NCBI GenBank assembly: GCA_049889215.1
Contig: JBMHDV010000010.1
Coordinates: 1-64,000, forward strand
From: UBA817 sp049889215
GTDB lineage: Bacteria > Margulisbacteria > Marinamargulisbacteria > UBA817
DNA length: 64,000 bases
Reading direction: 5' to 3'
Within the stretch, counting starts at the first letter, position 1, and every line of letters starts with the position of its first letter. Under the pieces are notes generated by a model. It had not been told where the DNA came from. It did not search any database and was given only the letters and a program-made list of their open reading frames with translations. Of this stretch, positions 1 to 7,732 are shown in pieces. Made by a program: the position numbers and the translations under genes.

Positions 1-1114
1 ACTGCTGATTGTTTTTGTTGCATTTATTGGGTCCAATATTGTTCAGCAAGATTCTGGTATTTTAACGGTTGTTTTAATGGGAATTATTCTTGCAAACCAA
101 CAACAGATATCCTTGCAGCATGTGAAAGTGTTTAAAGAAAATTTACGAATACTTTCAATTTCAACATTATTTATTGTGTTATCATCTCGTTTAATTTTTG
201 ATGATTTGCTTGAGTTATTCGACGTTCAGCACCTTATTTATTTATTAAGTTTAATTTTTATTGTTCGTCCGTTTGCTACATTCTCATCATTAATTGGTAC
301 CAAACTTAAGTTTAAAGAACGTCTATTGATGGCTTGGATTGCCCCACGTGGCATTGTAACAGCGTCCATTGCATCTCTTTTTGCACTTCGTTTGGTAAAC
401 CTGGGTGTGCCTCAAGCTGAGCAATTGGTGCCGTTAACCTTTTTGGTTTTAATTTTTACCGTTGTTGTTTATGGATTTAGCTTGAATCCATTTATCAAAA
501 TGATTAAATTAGAAGATTCGGATAAAATTGGCATTTTAGTTGTGGGTGCAAATAAGGTGTCCGTAGCGATCGCACGCATGTTAAACTCTGTCGAAAATAT
601 TGAGGTAACGGTTGTTGATTTGAATCGTAAACGGGTGCAATATTCTCGAATTGACGGTGTAAAGTCGATTCATACATCCATATTTTCTCCGCGTGTTGTT
701 GAAGACATTCATTTGGGTGCGTACCGTTACTTGGTCGCTTTAACCGAAAATGATGAAGTTAATTCACTGGCATGCATTCGATATTCCGAGGTTATAGGAA
801 CCCCAAACGTGTTTCGTTTTCCACCAATATCGATTAATGCCGCTCAAACTGAAGGGCTTAAAAAAGTTGATTTAGGGACCGAGATCGTTGACGTTGACTT
901 TCACTATTTAATGAGTTTATTTAAAAATAATGACTCGTTCCGTGTGATTAATATTGTTGATGATATGACGTTGGTTGAGTTCCAAGCTCAATATGGCGAG
1001 CAAACATTGCCGGTTCTAGGCGTTTCAGCAACGAATGCATTGATTCCTGCTAAGGGAACGGATCAGTTTAATAAAGGCGATCGTTGGATCGTGATGGATA
1101 AGCAGCTGGCTTAG
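1..1114 (+). CDS. Cation/proton antiporter (CPA1/NhaP type with TrkA-like domain), C-terminal part
   Basis: The reading frame is open from base 2, so this is the 3' part of a gene that begins left of the window; the ATG at 77 is internal. The visible part has the last transmembrane helices of a sodium(potassium)/proton antiporter, including the family stretch MAWIAPRGIVTASIASLF, where the polar and arginine residues lie in the transport core. It is followed by a cytoplasmic RCK/TrkA-N-like Rossmann segment beginning KIGILVVGANKVSVAIA and a further C-terminal regulatory part. The nucleotide-binding glycine motif is degenerate. Known role of the family: monovalent cation efflux coupled to proton uptake at the inner membrane, for pH and salt homeostasis. 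The gene stands alone and is followed by tRNA-Glu. Family assignment is firm; ion specificity is not visible. Confidence 0.85.
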   Translation, partial: LLIVFVAFIGSNIVQQDSGILTVVLMGIILANQQQISLQHVKVFKENLRILSISTLFIVLSSRLIFDDLLELFDVQHLIYLLSLIFIVRPFATFSSLIGTKLKFKERLLMAWIAPRGIVTASIASLFALRLVNLGVPQAEQLVPLTFLVLIFTVVVYGFSLNPFIKMIKLEDSDKIGILVVGANKVSVAIARMLNSVENIEVTVVDLNRKRVQYSRIDGVKSIHTSIFSPRVVEDIHLGAYRYLVALTENDEVNSLACIRYSEVIGTPNVFRFPPISINAAQTEGLKKVDLGTEIVDVDFHYLMSLFKNNDSFRVINIVDDMTLVEFQAQYGEQTLPVLGVSATNALIPAKGTDQFNKGDRWIVMDKQLA

Positions 1115-1194
1115 ACAAAAAAAACTGATAAATTGTTAAGAAAATTCTAGACAAAATGGGGTTTGCTGATTATGATTATTAGTATCAAAAACGT

Positions 1195-1269
1195 GGTCCC
1201 ATCGTCTAGTGGTTAGGACATCAGGTTTTCATCCTGGCAACCGGGGTTCGATTCCCCGTGGGACTACCA
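1195..1269 (+). tRNA. tRNA-Glu (anticodon TTC)
   Basis: A complete 75-nt cloverleaf with encoded CCA at 1267-1269. The acceptor stem is GGTCCCA paired with TGGGACT (first pair G-U), the anticodon stem is TCAGG/CCTGG with loop TTTTCAT, giving anticodon TTC at 1228-1230, and the T arm contains GGTTCGATTCC. A long tandem repeat starts eight bases after its 3' end. Confidence 0.96.
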
Positions 1270-1276
1270 CTTTTTT

Positions 1277-1766
1277 GAGGATCTTTCCCGAATTTAATTC
1301 CAGTCTGTAGCTAACGCTACTATCCTTCCAATAAATTCAATAAATCTCACTCAAAAAAGAACTGTTTTGAATTTGGCCATATAAAGCAGAGGATCTTTAC
1401 CGAATTTAATTCCATTCTGTAGCTAGCGCACTTATCCTTCCAATAAATTCAATAAATCTCACTCAAAAAAGAACTGTTTTGAATTTGGCCATATAAAGCA
1501 GAGGATCTTTACCGAATTTAATTCCAGTCTGTAGCTAGCGCTACTATCCTTCCAATAAATTCAATAAATCTCACTCAAAAAAGAACTGTTTTGAATTTGG
1601 CCATATAAAGCAGAGGATCTTTCCCGAATTTAATTCCAGTCTGTAGCTAGTGCTACTATCCCTCCAATAAATTCAATAAATCTCACTCAAAAAAGAACTA
1701 TTTCGAATTTGGCTATATTAAGGCTGAGGATCTTTCCCGAATTTAATTCCAGTCTGTAGCCTAGTG
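1277..1766. repeat. 112-bp tandem repeat, four full copies plus a partial fifth
   Basis: Units beginning GAGGATCTTT start at 1277, 1389, 1501, 1613 and 1726, so the period is 112, 112, 112 and 113 bp; the fifth copy stops after about 40 bp. Copies differ at only a few positions each, suggesting recent amplification or ongoing homogenisation. Every copy contains TTTAATTCCAGTCTGTAGCT or a close variant. I see no ORF or spacer structure within the units. The array lies immediately 3' of tRNA-Glu, a common integration site, but no integrase or attachment-site duplication is visible. Confidence 0.95.
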
Positions 1767-1972
1767 ATTACATTTTTATTACTTATCATTTGTTCCTTGT
1801 TAACTTAAGCCATACGTTGTTTTTTGTTACTATTAAATTATGGTTATTATTCGATTGATTATTCACTACTTATTGTTAGGGACGGGGATAACGTCACCTT
1901 ATGAGGATGAATTTTCGAAGGATGACTCTTAACTTTTCTTGATTTAACTGTTTATTTAAGTAAAATTACTTA

Positions 1973-2518
1973 ATGAATAAAATTTCTTCATTTAAACGTC
2001 AAGATCGTTTATGTTGCTCAAAAGATCCATTTGGCTGCACTGCTTTTTTAGAAAAGTTAACGGTTGATGCTAAAAAAATAAGAGAAATTAAGGGGTATTT
2101 TAAAGAACTTGAAATGTTTTTTAATAAACATGAGCGCTTCTTTATTAAACCTTCGATTGAAATTTATCACATACCTTCTAAAACGCGTTTAACCGGATGT
2201 GTTTTGGATATTGCACTCACTATTTGTCCGGATAAATTAAAAAAGAATATAGATAATGGGGATAATGTTGTTTTTCCAAGTTTTTTGGTGAAACGTAAGT
2301 GCATTCATTTGTCCGCCCCAATCATTTACAGAGACTCCCCTAAGAAAGTGGGGGAGATAGGGGATTATAAGCATTTGTTTTTTTCTGTTTTTTTAAAACG
2401 ATTAATAACGGACCGTCATGACGTCCAATATAGCTCTGAATTTAGAAGTGTTGAGATTACTGATGAAAAGGTTTGTTGTAAACCGAAAAATAATCTTGGT
2501 GATTATCTGACATTTTAA
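1973..2518 (+). CDS. Hypothetical protein, 181 aa
   Basis: I do not recognise this protein. It starts with MNKISSFKRQDRLCCSKDPF, is rich in Lys, Phe and Ile, carries seven cysteines (three adjacent pairs or near-pairs including CC near each end), and has no signal peptide or transmembrane helix. The ribosome binding site is weak. It stands alone between the 112-bp repeat array and ilvB. The ORF has normal-looking codon use for the neighbourhood, so I regard it as probably real, but it could be lineage-specific or decaying. Confidence 0.5.
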   Translation: MNKISSFKRQDRLCCSKDPFGCTAFLEKLTVDAKKIREIKGYFKELEMFFNKHERFFIKPSIEIYHIPSKTRLTGCVLDIALTICPDKLKKNIDNGDNVVFPSFLVKRKCIHLSAPIIYRDSPKKVGEIGDYKHLFFSVFLKRLITDRHDVQYSSEFRSVEITDEKVCCKPKNNLGDYLTF

Positions 2519-2573
2519 AAAATTGAGATTTTTTGCTAAACTATCGATAATAACTGAAGTTAGGTGATTGAAA

Positions 2574-4295
2574 ATGACAAAAAAATCTCAAACTGCTGCA
2601 AAATCGTTAATGGATGCGTTAGAAAAATTAGGTGTTGAGTACATCTTTGGGTATCCAGGTGGTGCAGCGATGCCAATATTTGATGCTTTATATGATTCTA
2701 ATATTAAATTGATCTTGGTTCGGCACGAACAAGGGGCGACTCATATGGCCGATGGCTATGCACGTGCGACTGGCAAGCCCGGGGTTTGCTTGGTTACTAG
2801 TGGTCCAGGTGCCACAAATACAGTTACTGGGTTATTAACTGCGCAAATGGACTCTGTACCGTTAATTGTTATTAGTGGTCAAACCATTTCACCAATGTTG
2901 GGTAAGGATGCTTTTCAGGAGGCGGATGTGTTTGGTATTACAGCCCCAACCGTTAAGCATAGCTATTTGGTTAAATCACCCAACGATGTGCCACGTGTGG
3001 TTAAGGAGTCGTTTCACATTGCGACAACTGGCCGACCGGGGACTGTTGTGATCGATATGCCAAAAGATGTGTCCAGTGCAGAATGCACGGTTACTTTTGA
3101 TGAGGCCGAAATGGACCTTCCTGGTTACGAGGCGTCACCGACTTACGATTTTTCGAATATAGCAGCAATGGCCAAATTGATTCAGGCATCAGAGAAGCCT
3201 TTATTGTTGGTGGGGCATGGGGCAATCATTTCGAAGGCATCAAAGGAAGTTTTGGCATTGGCTGAAACCTTACAGGCACCGGTGGTGACGACCAAGTTGG
3301 GCAAAGGGGTGATTCCTGAAACCCATCCATTGGCGTTAGGGATGCTGGGCATGCACGGTACGGTGGTTGCAAATCGTGCAGTTGCCGGTTGTGATATGAT
3401 TTTTTCGATTGGTAGCCGTTGGGATGATCGAATTACGCCTGCTGATATTAGTAAGTTTTGCCCTGGTGCAACCAAGCTCCATATTGATGTTGATCCGGCT
3501 GAAATAAATAAGATTGTCATGCCAGATTGCTCGATTGTGGCGGATGCCAAACAGGCCTTAAAAAAACTATTGCCCAAAATTAAGCCACTTAAGACGAAAG
3601 CCTGGTTGGACTATTTAAATAAAGAGCGAAAAAAGCACCCATTATCGTATAAAATTCATGGTGGCTTAAAGGCCCAGCACGTGATTGATGAATTATGGAA
3701 GCAAACCAATGGTGACGCCTTGGTAACAACTGATGTAGGGCAACATCAAATGTGGACTGCACAGTTTTATCGAAATAATAAGCCGAACGGTTGGATTAGT
3801 TCTGGTGGTGCTGGAACCATGGGGTATGGATTACCGTCAGCCATTGGGGCTCAATTGGGGTGCCCAAAGGATGTTGTGTTATCGATTAGTGGCGATGGTG
3901 GTTTTCAAATGATGATGTGTGAATTGGCCACAGCTGCGATTCATAAATTGCCAATCAAGTTTGTGGTGATTGATAATAAGTATTTGGGGATGGTTCGGCA
4001 GTGGCAAGAACTGTTTTTTGATGACCGCTTATCTGGGGTTGATTTGGTTGGAAACCCTGATTTCGTTAAGTTGGGTGAGGCCTTTGGAATTAAAGGTATT
4101 CGAATTAAGCGCCCGGCTGACGTTCAGAAGAAGGTAAAAGAAGCGTTGGACTATAATGATGGGCCAATCATTATTCATGCCGAAGTTGTTAAGCAAGATA
4201 ATGTGTTTCCTATGATCCCAGCAGGTGGATCGGCAGCCGATATGTTAATTGAGCGGCCCACTAAAAAGATGGCCAAACCAAAAGGGAGTACATAA
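2574..4295 (+). CDS. ilvB: Acetolactate synthase, large (catalytic) subunit
   Basis: Thiamine-diphosphate enzyme that joins two pyruvates (or pyruvate and 2-oxobutyrate) in the first common step of valine, leucine and isoleucine synthesis. The N-terminal domain has the signature YIFGYPGGAAMPIFDAL and the catalytic glutamate in VRHEQGATHMADGYARATG; the C-terminal TPP domain has GDGGFQMMMCELATA and the specificity segment NKYLGMVRQWQELFF. At 573 aa it has the usual length. I choose the ATG at 2574 because TAGGTG at 2561-2566 is at the right distance; a TTG at 2568 is less likely. The small subunit starts on the base after the stop codon, so the two are co-translated. No leader-peptide attenuator is evident upstream. 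Confidence 0.96.
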   Translation: MTKKSQTAAKSLMDALEKLGVEYIFGYPGGAAMPIFDALYDSNIKLILVRHEQGATHMADGYARATGKPGVCLVTSGPGATNTVTGLLTAQMDSVPLIVISGQTISPMLGKDAFQEADVFGITAPTVKHSYLVKSPNDVPRVVKESFHIATTGRPGTVVIDMPKDVSSAECTVTFDEAEMDLPGYEASPTYDFSNIAAMAKLIQASEKPLLLVGHGAIISKASKEVLALAETLQAPVVTTKLGKGVIPETHPLALGMLGMHGTVVANRAVAGCDMIFSIGSRWDDRITPADISKFCPGATKLHIDVDPAEINKIVMPDCSIVADAKQALKKLLPKIKPLKTKAWLDYLNKERKKHPLSYKIHGGLKAQHVIDELWKQTNGDALVTTDVGQHQMWTAQFYRNNKPNGWISSGGAGTMGYGLPSAIGAQLGCPKDVVLSISGDGGFQMMMCELATAAIHKLPIKFVVIDNKYLGMVRQWQELFFDDRLSGVDLVGNPDFVKLGEAFGIKGIRIKRPADVQKKVKEALDYNDGPIIIHAEVVKQDNVFPMIPAGGSAADMLIERPTKKMAKPKGST

Positions 4296-4808
4296 ATGTT
4301 AACTGATAAATTGCATACCATTAGTTTGTTTGTAGCCAATAAGCCCGGGGTGTTGCTTCGTGTAACATTGGTATTTGCTCGTCGTGGATTTAATATTGAA
4401 TCCTTGGTTGTGTCATCAGCCTTTGATGGGCGATATTCTCGAATGACGATTACGGCGAAGGGGGAAGATAAAGATTTGGATCAAATTGTGAAGCAGTTGG
4501 GTAAATTGGTGGACGTAATAGAATCGAAAGATAATAGCGAAACATCCGCGCTTGAACGCGAGTTGACGTTGGTTAAAGTGAATGTTCCTTCAAGTAAGCG
4601 TCAAGAGCTACTGCAGATTATTGACCACTTTAAAGGCAAAACCATCGATATTACAGATGAAACGATTATTGCTGAAGTATCTGGTGGGTCGGATAAAATT
4701 TCGGCGTTTATTGAATTAATGGCACCCTTTAAGGTGATTGAAATGGTGCGATCTGGTAAAATGGTCATGCAGCGTGGGTTGCAGGAAGAGGGTAGTTATG
4801 CCGGGTAG
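4296..4808 (+). CDS. ilvH: Acetolactate synthase, small (regulatory) subunit
   Basis: Regulatory subunit that activates the large subunit and normally confers valine feedback inhibition. The N-terminal ACT domain is clear (HTISLFVANKPGVLLRV, RRGFNIESLVVS), followed by the second ferredoxin-like domain seen in 160-170-aa IlvH proteins. The ATG follows the ilvB stop directly (TAAATG, no gap). The 3' end overlaps aroC by 11 bases in another frame, so ilvB-ilvH-aroC are probably one transcript. Confidence 0.95.
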   Translation: MLTDKLHTISLFVANKPGVLLRVTLVFARRGFNIESLVVSSAFDGRYSRMTITAKGEDKDLDQIVKQLGKLVDVIESKDNSETSALERELTLVKVNVPSSKRQELLQIIDHFKGKTIDITDETIIAEVSGGSDKISAFIELMAPFKVIEMVRSGKMVMQRGLQEEGSYAG

Positions 4809-5865
4809 TAGTTTTGGTTCAATTTTTAAAGTGGTTACGTTTGGTGAAAGCCATGGACCAGCCATTGGTTGTGTAATTGATGGTTGTCCGCCGAATGTTG
4901 ATTTAACGGAAGCGGATATTCAGGTTGATTTGGATCGACGTCGTCCAGGCCAAAGTTCGGTCACAACACCACGAAAAGAATCTGATACCGTTGAGATTTT
5001 ATCGGGTGTTTTTGAAGGTAAGACAACCGGTGCTCCGATTGGGTTATTAATTCGTAATGCGGATCAGCGCTCGAAAGATTATTCTAAAATTAAAGATGTA
5101 TTTCGTCCTGGCCATGCGGATATGACGTTCCATGAAAAATATGGGATTCGAGACTACCGTGGCGGTGGACGCTCATCCGGTCGTGAAACAGCCTGTCGTG
5201 TCGCGGCTGGTGCGATTGCAAAGCAGGTATTAAAAGGCTACGGTGTTAAATTTATTGGCCATACGGATCAAGTTGGTTCGATTAAAGCTGCCACATTTGA
5301 TACCGCAGAAATCGAAAAGAATCCCGTTCGTTGTGCGGACCCAGTAGCTGCTAAAAAGATGGTTGAACTCATCGAGACATTGGCCAATGAGGGGGATTCC
5401 ATTGGTGGCGCTGTTTCTTTATTAATTGAAGGGTTGCCCGTTGGGCTAGGGGACCCTGTATTTGATAAGTTTGATGCCGTGTTATCGCATGCACTAATGT
5501 CCATTGGTACGATTAAAGGGATCGAGTTTGGGCAAGGGTTTGATGCAATTGAGATGCGAGGGTCTGACCATAACGATCGTTTTGTGAGTGACGGGGACGA
5601 TATCGCAACTGAGACGAATCACGCCGGCGGGGTTTTAGGTGGGATTACCAATGGTCAAAATGTAACGTGTCGATTGGCTGTTAAGCCGCCATCATCCATT
5701 ACAAAAACACAGTCCACTGTTACAAGTTCTGGTGAAAATGCTGAGATCTCTGTGACTGGTCGTCATGATCCTTGTATTTGTCCACGTGTTGTTCCTGTTG
5801 TAGAGGCTATGGCTGCAATTGCCGTGTTGGATCGATTGTTAATTCAGAAAACAATTCAAGGTTAA
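4798..5865 (+). CDS. aroC: Chorismate synthase
   Basis: Final enzyme of the shikimate pathway, converting EPSP to chorismate with reduced FMN. Diagnostic motifs are present: FGESHGPAIGCVIDGCPP at the N-terminus, RRRPGQS, the phosphate/FMN region YRGGGRSSGRETACRVAAGA, and DPCICPRVVPVVEAM near the C-terminus. Length 355 aa is typical. I choose the ATG at 4798, preceded by GGAAGAGG at 4783-4790; an upstream in-frame ATG at 4738 would add a non-homologous tail read from inside ilvH. The 3' end overlaps the convergent acetyltransferase gene by four bases. Linking aroC with ilvBH groups branched-chain and aromatic amino-acid synthesis. Confidence 0.97.
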   Translation: MPGSSFGSIFKVVTFGESHGPAIGCVIDGCPPNVDLTEADIQVDLDRRRPGQSSVTTPRKESDTVEILSGVFEGKTTGAPIGLLIRNADQRSKDYSKIKDVFRPGHADMTFHEKYGIRDYRGGGRSSGRETACRVAAGAIAKQVLKGYGVKFIGHTDQVGSIKAATFDTAEIEKNPVRCADPVAAKKMVELIETLANEGDSIGGAVSLLIEGLPVGLGDPVFDKFDAVLSHALMSIGTIKGIEFGQGFDAIEMRGSDHNDRFVSDGDDIATETNHAGGVLGGITNGQNVTCRLAVKPPSSITKTQSTVTSSGENAEISVTGRHDPCICPRVVPVVEAMAAIAVLDRLLIQKTIQG

Positions 5866-6758
5866 CGGCTTAGAATTTCGACAAAAATTTCGTAATCTTC
5901 AAAACCTAAATGCTGATAGAGTTGGTAAGCCCCTTTATTGGTAAGTGTGACACCCAATCCTATTTTGCTGTAACCGGCATAGTATGCGTTAGATAGGGAT
6001 TGTTTGATGAGCTGTTGTCCCAAGCCAATCCCTTGGAACTCAGGAAGAACGCTAATGTCCATGATCCAACCAATCTTTTCATCTTTGTAGGGCACTTCTA
6101 CAACATCAATAACACCGACGGCTTGCCCATCATAGGACATGAGTAATGATGCTTCGTCAATCCCTTTGCCATGTTTGCCAGAACGTAGATCGGTTGCAAA
6201 TTGGGTTCTTTTTTCTGCTGAGTTGTAAGCATCATAGCATTCGATGTGTTGCCGATGTTTATGTGCTTGGTAGCTAATTTCTCCACTATGAATTAGGTCT
6301 GATTTTGATTTTAGTTGATGAAACGTTACATTTGGCATAGGGTGAATTTCAGCATATATGCCAATATCTGAATGAATCATTCTGGCCCGCTCTTTTTCCT
6401 TTAGTCCGTTGTGAATAAATGTGTCCCTATATGTAAAATTAGATCGAAACTGGATGAGTTCAAGTACATGACCTTTGATATTGGGAACCATTAAGTCAGC
6501 AAGTTTTGCCTCGTCTGATTCAAGGAGTGTGTGTAAAATTAGGTTTCCATAAAGTGTATCTAGAATTTCGATGATAGCGATACCATGCACGTTGTATTGG
6601 CTGTCCATTAAGTTATAGGTTTTGCAATTCGTATTGGTTAGCTTTTCTTTTAAGTAGTCATAGCAATTGCTACTTGAATCAAATGCCTTACAAAGTTGAT
6701 CTGCTTGGTTGAGGATATCGTCTATATTGTGTTTGTTTGTATATTCGACTAATTGCAT
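5862..6758 (-). CDS. GNAT-family N-acetyltransferase, 298 aa
   Basis: The C-terminal third is a GNAT domain: beta strand GWIMDISVLPEF followed by the acetyl-CoA pyrophosphate loop QGIGLGQQLI (Q-x-x-G-x-G), then GVTLTNKGAYQLYQHLGFEDYE, the classic last helix and strand. The first 180 residues do not show a recognisable motif and may be a second, degenerate GNAT fold, as in tandem GNAT proteins of about 300 aa. The substrate cannot be read from sequence. It overlaps the end of nnrE by ten bases and is probably translated from the same mRNA. Confidence 0.85.
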   Translation of the reverse strand: MQLVEYTNKHNIDDILNQADQLCKAFDSSSNCYDYLKEKLTNTNCKTYNLMDSQYNVHGIAIIEILDTLYGNLILHTLLESDEAKLADLMVPNIKGHVLELIQFRSNFTYRDTFIHNGLKEKERARMIHSDIGIYAEIHPMPNVTFHQLKSKSDLIHSGEISYQAHKHRQHIECYDAYNSAEKRTQFATDLRSGKHGKGIDEASLLMSYDGQAVGVIDVVEVPYKDEKIGWIMDISVLPEFQGIGLGQQLIKQSLSNAYYAGYSKIGLGVTLTNKGAYQLYQHLGFEDYEIFVEILSR

Positions 6759-7411
6759 TGGATCTCTATGCTATCTCCTGAAATATATGCTTGTTGATCT
6801 TCTAGCCATTGATGATTATTCGCTAGTTTTAATACCGTAATTTTACCACAAACGTTTGTATTATTTTGATATGCTTTTTTTGGAAACATGATTCCGAGTG
6901 TTTGATTGGCCTTAATGCATGTTGTTAATAGACCTTCTGTTAGTCCAGAGGGTACATCAATACTAATAATGTTAAAGTTTTGTTGATTTATGTCCAGGAT
7001 GAGGCGATTGGTGGTTTGGTTTTCTATATGCTTAAGTCCTGTGCCAAATAGCCCGTCGATGAGTGGCGAGTTTTTCTTCATCGTGTGGATATTTTCCACG
7101 ATATGAATTTCTTTTTCTTTTTTAAGTGTGATGAATTCTTTGCTGGTTTTTGTTGCTTCGAATGGAATAATCAGTGATGCTGCTTTGATGTTTTTAGATT
7201 GCTTTATTGCGACCAATGCATCTTTGCCATTGTTGCCTTTGCCAATGATGGCATTTACGTGTTTATAAATATTATTGTTGTCAAGGTGGTTTGCAATTGC
7301 GTTACCAGCGTTATTTATTAGTGTTTCTATTGGGATATTTAGTTTATTTACCATATAGTCATCGATTTTTTTTGCTTCTTGGTAAGAAATGAAAGGAATG
7401 CTGCTTTTCAT
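6749..7411 (-). CDS. nnrE: NAD(P)H-hydrate epimerase (YjeF N-terminal domain, stand-alone)
   Basis: YjeF_N fold enzyme that epimerises damaged (R)-NAD(P)HX so that the companion dehydratase can repair it. Visible family features are IGKGNNGKDALVA (N-x-G-(D/K)-D nucleotide/phosphate loop), DGLFGTGL, and IISIDVPSGLTEG, followed by KANQTLGIMFPKKAY. At 220 aa it consists only of the epimerase domain; the NnrD dehydratase half found fused in E. coli is absent and is not elsewhere in the window. The loop has Lys where GDG is usual (GNNGKDAL). It is the first gene of a two-gene minus-strand unit with the acetyltransferase. Confidence 0.85.
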   Translation of the reverse strand: MKSSIPFISYQEAKKIDDYMVNKLNIPIETLINNAGNAIANHLDNNNIYKHVNAIIGKGNNGKDALVAIKQSKNIKAASLIIPFEATKTSKEFITLKKEKEIHIVENIHTMKKNSPLIDGLFGTGLKHIENQTTNRLILDINQQNFNIISIDVPSGLTEGLLTTCIKANQTLGIMFPKKAYQNNTNVCGKITVLKLANNHQWLEDQQAYISGDSIEIQCN

Positions 7412-7732
7412 GGTTTCATTATCGATACAAACAAATGTTAAGTCATCTTTTTTTTGATTTTGGGGTTGATTTTTTTTGATTTCTTGTTCTAAAAAGTAGT
7501 TTATAAATATTTCTTTCTGTTAACTAATTTTTACTAATTGAAAAACTGACAATATAGTAAAAAAAATATATTAATTTTTATCGATATTTTCCGAATTTAG
7601 GTTCAAAATGACCGTGGATATTTCTAAAATAATTGAAAATAATATTTGACGATCTTTTTATGTTTTTATTACTATTTCAATTGAGCTTACGCTTTTCCTG
7701 AATTAAATATAGTAGATGTAGAGGAGTCTTGT
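7412..7732. promoter_or_regulatory. Intergenic region between nnrE and nrdA (divergent promoters expected)
   Basis: A 321-bp very AT-rich gap between two divergently transcribed genes, so promoters for both must lie here. The nrdA ribosome binding site AGAGGAG is at 7720-7726. I looked for a paired NrdR box (ACA-CTATAT-GTGT type) and did not find a convincing one. No RNA gene or small ORF is evident. Confidence 0.4.

Noticed and set aside
1277..1766. CRISPR array
   Set aside because: Units are directly tandem (112 bp each) with no unique spacers, and no cas gene is present.
2519..2573. Leader-peptide attenuator before ilvB
   Set aside because: The 55-bp gap is too short and has no run of Leu/Ile/Val codons or hairpin.
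4738..4797. Longer N-terminus for chorismate synthase
   Set aside because: The extra 20 residues are an out-of-frame reading of ilvH, and a good SD precedes the ATG at 4798.
7412..7732. NrdR box or riboswitch upstream of nrdA
   Set aside because: No pair of conserved 16-bp boxes and no recognisable riboswitch core could be found by eye.
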